Below are positions 1 to 5,154 of a DNA stretch of 9,964 bases, one piece after another. How positions within the stretch are numbered: the first letter of the stretch is position 1; each line of letters starts with the position of its first letter. The position numbers were made by a program, and so were the translations under genes. The DNA is from Nitrosomonadaceae bacterium (GTDB lineage Bacteria; Pseudomonadota; Gammaproteobacteria; Burkholderiales; Usitatibacteraceae). The notes under the pieces were generated by a model. That model searched no databases, had not been told where the DNA came from, and worked only from the letters and a program-made list of their open reading frames with translations. The DNA is taken from assembly GCA_021300055.1 (NCBI GenBank), contig JAJTHU010000126.1, positions 1-9,964 of the forward strand, in the 5' to 3' direction.

Positions 1-681
1 CGTCGCGGTGGTCGAGATGACCCGCTCGCCAAGTTGCACCCCGGCGTGAAGACGGTGCCGCTGGTGGTCCTCGTGAATAACGGCACAGCGTCTGCGTCGG
101 AAATCGTTGCCGGTGCGCTCCAAGACCACAAGCGCGCACACATCATGGGTATTCAAACGTTTGGTAAGGGCTCGGTGCAGACCTTGTTGCCGCTCACGCA
201 AACGACAGCGATCAAGCTGACGACGGCACGTTATTTCACGCCGAACGGACGCTCGATTCAGGCCAAGGGCATCACGCCAGACAAGCAAGTCGACGACGGC
301 ACGCAGCGTTTCTTGTTGCGTGAGGCTGATCTTGAACGTCATTTGACCAGCGACGACGAAAAGAAAGCCATTGAGGCAATCAAGAATTCGTTGCCGGAGG
401 ACAAAAAGGCCAACGCCCTCGCGCAGACGAAGGAAGACGACAAACCGGTGGAATACAAAGCGCGCAATGCGACGGATGGTCGCCCCATCGACTTCGTCTT
501 GCAGCAAGCGCTCAATCACCTAAATGGTCAAGCTGTAGCCGCGAATCCGCGAGAGTGGCTGGCGATGCAGTCCGGCAAAGGTGAAAAGTCAGCGAAGAGC
601 GATAAGGTCGCAGCAGCGCCCAACGCCGCAACTGCACCGAAAGCGGTCGCCGCTCCGTCTAGCGCGCCAGAAAAGCGTTAG
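1..681 (+). CDS. ctpA: C-terminal processing (S41) peptidase, 3' part only
   Basis: The frame is open from the first base, so the gene begins outside the window; 226 codons are present. The protein is a carboxyl-terminal processing serine protease of the Prc/CtpA (S41) family, which trims or degrades envelope proteins. Visible is the C-terminal half of the catalytic domain. The nucleophile motif TASASEI has its catalytic serine at fragment residue 31 (codon 91-93), and the general-base lysine sits in TFGKGSVQ at residue 56. The 25-residue spacing equals Ser430-Lys455 of E. coli Prc. The segment KLTTARYFTPNGRSIQAKGI is also typical. The PDZ domain and signal peptide are not in view. After the family core comes a charged linker and an Ala/Pro/Lys-rich tail (about the last 35 residues), probably disordered. 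The next gene follows after 21 bases, suggesting co-transcription. Family assignment is secure; the substrate is unknown. Confidence 0.95.
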   Translation, partial: RRGGRDDPLAKLHPGVKTVPLVVLVNNGTASASEIVAGALQDHKRAHIMGIQTFGKGSVQTLLPLTQTTAIKLTTARYFTPNGRSIQAKGITPDKQVDDGTQRFLLREADLERHLTSDDEKKAIEAIKNSLPEDKKANALAQTKEDDKPVEYKARNATDGRPIDFVLQQALNHLNGQAVAANPREWLAMQSGKGEKSAKSDKVAAAPNAATAPKAVAAPSSAPEKR

Positions 682-702
682 TACAGCCGCCACGAGCCTG
701 TC

Positions 703-1512
703 GTGGACGATCAAAGCCTCTTACGATACTCGCGCCACATCCTGCTCGACGCCATGGGCGTCGAAGCGCAGGAGAAGCTTGCTCGCTCTAGGGTGTTAGT
801 TGTTGGTGCTGGTGGTCTCGGGGCGGCTGCAATTCCATATCTGGTATCGGCGGGTATCGGCCACATACTCATTGCGGATGGTGACACCGTTGACCTCACC
901 AACCTGCAGCGCCAAATCATCCACAGCGAGGCGCGCGTTGGCATGAACAAAGCTGCGTCGGCGCAGCAATTCGCGGCGGGGCTTAACTCCACTGTTGAAG
1001 TACAGGCATTGCCGGAGCGCCTATCAGCAGAGACTTTGAACAAGCTTGTGAGTGCGGTCGATCTGGTGATCGATTGCTCCGACAATTTCGCGACACGACA
1101 TGCGATCAATCGCGCGTGTGTCGAGCAGCGCCGGATGCTCGTTTCGGGCGCGGCCATCCGCTTTGATGGGCAACTCGTGGCGTTTGATTTAACGCGCGAT
1201 CAAGTCCCCTGCTACGCCTGTTTGTTTTCCGAAACAGGGTTGGAAGCCGAAGCAAATGAAGATCGCTGTGGTGTCATGGGTGTGTTCGCGCCATTGGTCG
1301 GCGTGATCGGTGCGGCACAAGCGGGTGATGCGATTCGGCTCCTGTGTGGCGTCGGTGAGCCGCCAAGCGGACGCTTGCGTTTGTTCAACGCGCTTGATGG
1401 GCGTTGGCGCGATGTGCGGTTTTCGCAAGATGCCGCGTGCACGGTTTGTGGGGCAGTGACGTTGAGTGATGGGCACTCTACGGAATCACAAAAGGAGCGG
1501 CGCTATGCGTAA
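703..1512 (+). CDS. HesA/MoeB/ThiF-family adenylyltransferase (E1-like)
   Basis: A 269-residue E1-like enzyme that adenylates the C-terminal Gly-Gly of a ubiquitin-fold sulfur carrier (MoaD or ThiS type) in molybdopterin or thiamine synthesis. The N-terminal RYSRHILLD motif (residues 8-16) is typical of the family. The nucleotide-binding GAGGLG lies at 35-40, DLTNLQRQ at 64-71 and CSDNF at 125-129. Zinc-ligand pairs are CYAC (Cys170, Cys173) and CTVC (Cys246, Cys249). A further cysteine, Cys189, precedes the GVFAPLVG motif. There is no C-terminal rhodanese domain, so it is the short MoeB/ThiF form. The GTG start at 703 is chosen because DDQSLLRYSRH aligns with the usual family N-terminus; no clear Shine-Dalgarno sequence precedes it. 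Its 3' end overlaps the next start by 8 bases (ATGCGTAA). MoeB and ThiF cannot be told apart from sequence alone, and no carrier-protein gene is in the window. Confidence 0.93.
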   Translation: MDDQSLLRYSRHILLDAMGVEAQEKLARSRVLVVGAGGLGAAAIPYLVSAGIGHILIADGDTVDLTNLQRQIIHSEARVGMNKAASAQQFAAGLNSTVEVQALPERLSAETLNKLVSAVDLVIDCSDNFATRHAINRACVEQRRMLVSGAAIRFDGQLVAFDLTRDQVPCYACLFSETGLEAEANEDRCGVMGVFAPLVGVIGAAQAGDAIRLLCGVGEPPSGRLRLFNALDGRWRDVRFSQDAACTVCGAVTLSDGHSTESQKERRYA

Positions 1513-2044
1513 TCCAACTCGGTACCCTTTCCCCGGCGGCGTTGCCGCGCTCGTGGCGCTCTCGTTTTGCGTCGCAATGCTGACGAGTAATGCAAGTGCG
1601 CAGACGATGTACAAGTATGTCGACAAGGACGGCAAGGTAACGTATTCGGACAAGCCGCCAAAACCTGGCGAGAAGGCCGAGGCGGTGGTTGCGAGCAAAG
1701 AAGCCAATACCGTCAAGCTCGACACCAAGGCCAACACCGGGAAAGATCAGAAATTTTCGGATGTGAAGGCCCGCGGTGACGCGCGGATTGTGGAGCGCGA
1801 CCGACTGCAAAAGAACGTGGACGACGCTGAAAAAGAACTCGAGCGCGCCAAGAAAGCGCTTGAAAACGGGCGTGATCCACAGCCTGGTGAGCAGATCATT
1901 ATTGTGCGCAAACAAGGCGGCAACTCGGTGCAACGTACCGAGGCGTACTACGCGCGCATCGACCGCCTTGAGAAGGCTGTCAAGCAGGCCGAAGAGATGT
2001 TGTCGCGCGCGCAGCAGGGCTATCGTCGCGGTGCACCCGACTAG
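1505..2044 (+). CDS. Exported DUF4124-domain protein with coiled coil
   Basis: A 179-residue protein. The start at 1505 is preferred over an in-frame ATG at 1466 because AAAGGAG sits 8 bases upstream and because the protein then begins directly with a signal peptide: positively charged MRNPTR, a hydrophobic stretch at about 12-27, and a likely cleavage site ASA/Q after residue 32. Next comes the DUF4124 signature MYKYVDKDGKVTYSDKPP (35-52), common in small periplasmic proteins of beta- and gammaproteobacteria. A charged, Lys/Glu/Ala-rich segment predicted to be coiled coil follows (about 95-122 and 148-172). The function of the family is unknown. The ATG lies within the last codons of the ThiF-like gene (8-base overlap), so translational coupling is likely. 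The stop codon TAG is shared, on the opposite strand, with tsaD. Confidence 0.88.
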   Translation: MRNPTRYPFPGGVAALVALSFCVAMLTSNASAQTMYKYVDKDGKVTYSDKPPKPGEKAEAVVASKEANTVKLDTKANTGKDQKFSDVKARGDARIVERDRLQKNVDDAEKELERAKKALENGRDPQPGEQIIIVRKQGGNSVQRTEAYYARIDRLEKAVKQAEEMLSRAQQGYRRGAPD

Positions 2045-3093
2045 GTCGCCGCTGCGCGGCTGTCTGGCTCTAAGCCCCAGCGTGGGCGTACTGAAAACGC
2101 GCCCGTCTCGCTGAACTGGTTTTCAGCGAGGCCCGCTTCTAGGCGAAGACCCGCTGCAAACGCGATCATCGCGCCATTGTCGGTGCAAAGCGTCAGAGGG
2201 GGATAGGAGACCGTCGCGTTGACCTCCGCGGCGGCGCGAGAGAGGCGTGCGCGTAGACGCTGGTTTGCACCCACACCACCTGCAACGACGAGCTGAGACA
2301 TTCCCTCTGCTTCGAGCGCGCGCAGACTTTTCGCAACTAAGACATCGACAATGGCCGCTTCGAATCCGGCGGCAATGTGGCTGCGCGTGGCGTCATCAAG
2401 CTTCCCGTCTGCGTTTCGCGATTTATGGACCAGTTGGGCAACGGCGGTTTTGAGCCCACTAAAGCTGAAGTCCAAGTCTTTCGAATGCAGCATCGGACGC
2501 GGCAGCGAAACCCGCGCCGCATCGCCGGTTTCAGCCAGCCGAGAAAGCGCGGCACCACCGGGGTAACCTAGGCCGAGTAGCGAGGCGGTCTTGTCGAACG
2601 CCTCGCCGGCCGCATCGTCGATGGTTTCACCGAGTAGCCGGTATCTGCCGACCCCAGCGACTGCCATCAGTTGCGTGTGGCCGCCCGAAACCAGCAAGGC
2701 AACGAAAGGGAAGGTCGGTGCGGATTCGCTGAGCATGGGAGACAGCAGATGCCCCTCTAAATGGTGGATGCCGAGAACAGGCTTCCCGAGCGAGGCACCC
2801 AATGCGGCGGCAAACCCAGCACCAGTCAGCAAGGCCCCACCAAGTCCCGGGCCTTGTGTTACCGCAATAACGTCGATCTCGGCAAGTGAGCATCTACTTT
2901 CGCGCAGGACCTTGTTCAATAACGGAACAAAGCGCCGGATGTGGTCGCGTGAGGCGAGCTCAGGAACGACCCCGCCATAATCCCGGTGCATGTCCACTTG
3001 CGAATGGAGCGCGTCGGCAAGCAATCCCGCGCGGGTATCGTAAAGCGCTAGGCCGGTTTCGTCACACGAACTTTCAATGCCGAGCACAAGCAC
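2041..3093 (-). CDS. tsaD: tRNA N6-threonylcarbamoyladenosine synthase subunit TsaD
   Basis: A 350-residue Kae1/Qri7/YgjD-family protein, the catalytic subunit that transfers the threonylcarbamoyl group from TC-AMP to A37 of ANN-decoding tRNAs, working with TsaB and TsaE in the cytoplasm. It starts with the family N-terminus VLGIESSCDETG. The metal-binding HxxxH is seen in HHLEGHL (His111, His115) and the late aspartate in LCTDNGAM (Asp305). The segments ALLVSGGHTQLM, GEAFDKTA and VAGGVGANQRLR are also characteristic, and the length is normal. The start codon is GTG at 3093, chosen because the N-terminus then matches the family. The bases just upstream on this strand read CCCTCCTCCT, an anti-Shine-Dalgarno-like run, so no ribosome binding site is apparent. 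The gene is divergent from rpsU, as in many proteobacteria, and convergent with the DUF4124 gene (4-base overlap). Confidence 0.97.
   Translation of the reverse strand: MLVLGIESSCDETGLALYDTRAGLLADALHSQVDMHRDYGGVVPELASRDHIRRFVPLLNKVLRESRCSLAEIDVIAVTQGPGLGGALLTGAGFAAALGASLGKPVLGIHHLEGHLLSPMLSESAPTFPFVALLVSGGHTQLMAVAGVGRYRLLGETIDDAAGEAFDKTASLLGLGYPGGAALSRLAETGDAARVSLPRPMLHSKDLDFSFSGLKTAVAQLVHKSRNADGKLDDATRSHIAAGFEAAIVDVLVAKSLRALEAEGMSQLVVAGGVGANQRLRARLSRAAAEVNATVSYPPLTLCTDNGAMIAFAAGLRLEAGLAENQFSETGAFSVRPRWGLEPDSRAAAT
2107..2130. repeat. Perfect 9-bp inverted repeat near the 3' end of tsaD
   Basis: CTCGCTGAA (2107-2115) and TTCAGCGAG (2122-2130) form a perfect 9-bp stem with a 6-base loop inside the last 30 codons of tsaD, about 63 bases past the DUF4124 stop. 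No T-tract follows on either strand, so it is not a classical intrinsic terminator. It could form a 3' hairpin on the transcript arriving from the DUF4124 gene, or it may only reflect codon use. Confidence 0.4.
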
Positions 3094-3131
3094 AGGAGGA
3101 GGGCTTTTTTGTAGGTAGGTACTTGAAAACC

Positions 3132-3161
3132 TTGCAGAAATTGCAGGTTCCCGGTTATTAT
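3132..3161 (+). promoter_or_regulatory. Candidate sigma-70 promoter for rpsU
   Basis: A TTGCAG hexamer (3132-3137) is followed after 18 bases by TATTAT (3156-3161). The -10 box matches 5 of 6 consensus bases and the -35 only 3 of 6. It would give an rpsU leader of about 175 bases containing the hairpin at 3186-3200. The position in the tsaD-rpsU divergent region fits, but the assignment is inferred from base matches alone. Confidence 0.4.
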
Positions 3162-3162
3162 A
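3157..3162 (-). promoter_or_regulatory. Candidate -10 box for tsaD
   Basis: Read on the - strand, the bases give a perfect TATAAT about 64 bases before the tsaD GTG. It overlaps the rpsU -10-like box by five bases, so polymerase at one would block the other. No good -35 hexamer is visible at 16-18 bp upstream, which lowers confidence. Confidence 0.4.
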
Positions 3163-3185
3163 GAGGGCTCTCGAGCGTTCCTAGC

Positions 3186-3206
3186 CCGGCATTTTGCCGG
3201 TCTTTT
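3186..3206 (+). terminator. Hairpin plus T-tract in the rpsU leader (possible attenuator)
   Basis: CCGGCA (3186-3191), a TTT loop and TGCCGG (3195-3200) form a perfect 6-bp GC-rich stem followed by TCTTTT (3201-3206). This has the form of a short intrinsic terminator. It lies downstream of the candidate rpsU promoter and 138 bases before the rpsU start, and no + strand gene ends just before it. A leader attenuator is therefore a better explanation than an end-of-gene terminator. Its strength is unknown. Confidence 0.45.
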
Positions 3207-3343
3207 GCCGATCCCGAGGGCAACGATAACCGCTTGCGGCCTATCGAAAGCAAGGCCTGTAATGAGCATCAGACCCACGATTGAATTCACGCAATTCATC
3301 GGGTGGGCATAACCAGAATAGACATACACAAGGAATCAAAACG

Positions 3344-3553
3344 ATGTTGGTGAAACTGAAAGAAAACGAGCCGTTTGACGTCGCTCTGCGCCGTTTCAAG
3401 CGTGCCATCGAAAAGACTGGCTTGCTGACCGAACTCCGCGCACGCGAGTTTTATGAAAAGCCCACTGCTGAACGCAAGCGCAAACATGCCGCTGCGGTTA
3501 AGCGTCGCTACAAGCGCCTGCGTGCGCAAATGCTGCCGCCCAAGCTCTACTAA
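3344..3553 (+). CDS. rpsU: 30S ribosomal protein S21
   Basis: A 69-residue basic protein of the bS21 family, a component of the small-subunit platform near the 16S rRNA 3' end that helps translation initiation. It shows the near-invariant KLKENEPFDVALRRFKRAIE opening, then LLTELRAREFYEKPTAERKRK and a basic C-terminus ending LPPKLY. The ATG at 3344 is chosen because it gives the normal 70-residue family length and is preceded by AAGGA (3330-3334) with 9 bases of spacing. An upstream in-frame ATG at 3281 would add 21 unrelated residues. It is the first gene of the macromolecular synthesis locus, as in E. coli, and is followed by a strong intrinsic terminator that should separate its high expression from that of yqeY and dnaG. 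Confidence 0.98.
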   Translation: MLVKLKENEPFDVALRRFKRAIEKTGLLTELRAREFYEKPTAERKRKHAAAVKRRYKRLRAQMLPPKLY

Positions 3554-3577
3554 GCGGTTGCACCCGAATTGCTCAGA

Positions 3578-3612
3578 GGCAGGTAGCGCAAGCTGCCTGC
3601 CTTTTTTGTTTT
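3578..3612 (+). terminator. Intrinsic terminator after rpsU
   Basis: A 10-bp stem, GGCAGGTAGC (3578-3587) with GCTGCCTGCC (3592-3601), contains one G-U pair and closes on a GCAA tetraloop of the GNRA type. It is followed by TTTTTTGTTTT (3602-3612). The T-tract runs straight into AGGAG (3613-3617), the ribosome binding site of yqeY. It occupies the same place as the rpsU-dnaG intergenic terminator of the E. coli locus, so rpsU would be made in excess and yqeY would depend on read-through. Confidence 0.9.
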
Positions 3613-3624
3613 AGGAGATCCGAA

Positions 3625-4068
3625 ATGAGTTTGCGTGACCGCATCAACGAAGACATGAAATCCGCCATGCGCGCTCGTGAGTCAGAAAAACTCGCGGCGA
3701 TTCGCCTCCTGACCTCAGCGATTAAACAGCGCGAAGTCGATGAGCGCATCGAGATTACCGATGAAGTCGTGCTCGGCGTGATCGAAAAAATGCTCAAGCA
3801 GCGCAAAGATTCGATCGAGCAATACATCGCAGGCAATCGCCCCGAGTTGGCCGCGCGTGAGCAGTTTGAAGTCGATGTGCTCAAGCAATACATGCCTACG
3901 CCGCTTTCAGATGCCGAATTAGCCGGCATTTTGGACGCCGTTGTCGCGGAGGTAGGTGCGACCTCCGCTAAAGACATGGGTAAGGTCATGAATGCTTTGC
4001 GACCCCGTGTGGCCGGTCGTGCAGACATGGGCAAGTTGTCGGGGCTGGTTAAGGCGCGGCTTGGGTAG
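3625..4068 (+). CDS. yqeY: GatB/YqeY domain-containing protein
   Basis: A 147-residue cytoplasmic protein of the YqeY family, related to the tail domain of GatB, the tRNA-dependent amidotransferase subunit. It shows the family start LRDRINEDMKSAMRARESEKLAAIRLL split over residues 3-29. It also has LKQRKDSIEQY (57-67), the conserved VLKQYMPTPLSDAE (84-97), and a C-terminal GKVMNALRPRVAGRADM segment. The exact biochemical role of free-standing YqeY is not established; a link to tRNA or translation is inferred from the GatB homology. The start is set by AGGAG 7 bases before the ATG. The gene lies between rpsU and dnaG, as in many betaproteobacteria. No terminator is obvious after it. Confidence 0.93.
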   Translation: MSLRDRINEDMKSAMRARESEKLAAIRLLTSAIKQREVDERIEITDEVVLGVIEKMLKQRKDSIEQYIAGNRPELAAREQFEVDVLKQYMPTPLSDAELAGILDAVVAEVGATSAKDMGKVMNALRPRVAGRADMGKLSGLVKARLG

Positions 4069-4120
4069 GTTGCTTTGCGCGGATTAACGCGTCAGGCGTG
4101 GTTTTGACTTGCTGTAATGC

Positions 4121-4150
4121 TTGAGCAGCACTACGCCGCGCACGTATCAT
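4121..4150 (+). promoter_or_regulatory. Candidate sigma-70 promoter before the J-like gene
   Basis: TTGAGC (4121-4126), an 18-base spacer and TATCAT (4145-4150) match the sigma-70 consensus at 4 of 6 and 5 of 6 bases. Initiation near 4157 would give a leader of about 87 bases to the ATG at 4244. The 175-base gap after yqeY, long for this locus, fits an internal promoter that could also feed dnaG. Confidence 0.5.
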
Positions 4151-4243
4151 CTGCAATACGCAACGGCTACAGTTGGCCGTTCGATGCGCGACGCGACATG
4201 AAGACTTTCTTCTGTTCACCGGTTGACGTGACATAAAGCAGAC

Positions 4244-5065
4244 ATGCGTGACCATTACGAAACGCTTGGCGTCCCCGAGTCGGCGAGTGCGGCGTGGATT
4301 GAAAAGGCGTTCCAGACTCGTCGCCAAGAGCTCGAAAGCAGCACGTCTCTGAAGAGCGGGGCGAAGGTGCGCGCGCTTGCTGCGCTTGATGAGGCCTTTA
4401 GTGTGTTGTCAGATGTTGCTCAACGAACTGAATATGATGCGCGTCTAGAGTCCTGGCGAGAAAAAAATAGCCGCGACGCAGTGACGGCGCGGATCCGCCG
4501 TTATGTGTTAATCGTGATCGGGATCGCAGTTCTTGGCGGCGGCTTCTATTACGTTCAGCAACAGCGCGCGACCGCGATTCGCCTTGAGCAAGAGCGCATC
4601 GCGGCGGAAGCGGTCGAGGTGAAGCGTTTGGCGGAGCTTGAGCGCCAGCGACGCGAGTCCGCATTGCTCTTGGAACGCGAAGCGCAAGCTCGTCAGGCAG
4701 AGGAAGCGGCCCGACTGGAAGCAGCGCGGCTGCAGCGCGAGCTCGATATGCGTGAGCAGCGGTTCGTCGTGGATGAACGCTACGACAAAGCACAACGCGA
4801 CCGCCTCAACGAAGAGTTGCGTCGCGCACGCGCCAATGAAGAATTGCGCCAACGCTTTGAGCTTGAGAAGCAGCGCAATGCGGCGCAAGTGGAAGTCGAT
4901 CGCCAGCGGCGCTTCCTCGAACAACAAGAACGTGAGAGCGACCTCGCTGCGTATCGGCGACAGATTGATGCTACGCGCGCGGCGGCGCGCGAAGCACGCG
5001 CGAATCAGCCTGCTGAGCAATCGTCCCCGCAAGTCCCCCCACCGTTGCCGACTCGGCCGCGCTAG
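4244..5065 (+). CDS. J-domain-like, single-pass membrane protein with long coiled coil
   Basis: A 273-residue protein. Residues 3-66 resemble a J domain: HYETLGV at the start (helix I) and AFSVLSDVAQRTEYD (51-65), which matches the usual helix III pattern. The loop that should carry the HPD tripeptide reads TRRQELESST, so the motif needed to stimulate an Hsp70 ATPase is missing. A hydrophobic segment at 87-104 (YVLIVIGIAVLGGGFYYV) is a likely transmembrane helix preceded by basic residues, suggesting the J-like part is cytoplasmic. Residues about 107-252 are almost wholly charged and Ala-rich, predicted to be a long coiled coil that would be periplasmic. The last 20 residues are Pro-rich (PPPLP). 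No clear ribosome binding site precedes the ATG. It sits between yqeY and dnaG, where the usual order has no such gene. I do not recognise a named family; the function is unknown. Confidence 0.8.
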   Translation: MRDHYETLGVPESASAAWIEKAFQTRRQELESSTSLKSGAKVRALAALDEAFSVLSDVAQRTEYDARLESWREKNSRDAVTARIRRYVLIVIGIAVLGGGFYYVQQQRATAIRLEQERIAAEAVEVKRLAELERQRRESALLLEREAQARQAEEAARLEAARLQRELDMREQRFVVDERYDKAQRDRLNEELRRARANEELRQRFELEKQRNAAQVEVDRQRRFLEQQERESDLAAYRRQIDATRAAAREARANQPAEQSSPQVPPPLPTRPR

Positions 5066-5142
5066 CGGTTTGTCGCCGTCGCAACCTCAGTAGGGCTAGC
5101 CGGGCGACGATCTGAGCGCCGCCTTCGCCTACACAGCACTCC

Positions 5143-5148
5143 TATAAT
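5143..5148 (+). promoter_or_regulatory. TATAAT box immediately before the dnaG GTG
   Basis: A perfect TATAAT ends 6 bases before the dnaG start codon. If used as a -10 element, transcription would begin at or within a base or two of the GTG, giving a leaderless or nearly leaderless message. No convincing -35 element lies 16-18 bp upstream. No Shine-Dalgarno sequence is present between the box and the GTG. Confidence 0.4.
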
Positions 5149-5154
5149 CGGCGA

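Noticed and set aside
1466..1504. Upstream start of the DUF4124 gene
   Set aside because: It would put 13 charged residues before the signal peptide, while the 1505 start has AAAGGAG at 8 bases.
3281..3343. N-terminal extension of S21 from an upstream ATG
   Set aside because: S21 is about 70 residues throughout bacteria; the extra residues look like translated leader and the ATG at 3344 has a ribosome binding site.
4508..5032. Long - strand frame opposite the J-like gene
   Set aside because: It is the complement of a repetitive Arg/Glu/Ala codon pattern in a coiled coil; no ribosome binding site or family motif.
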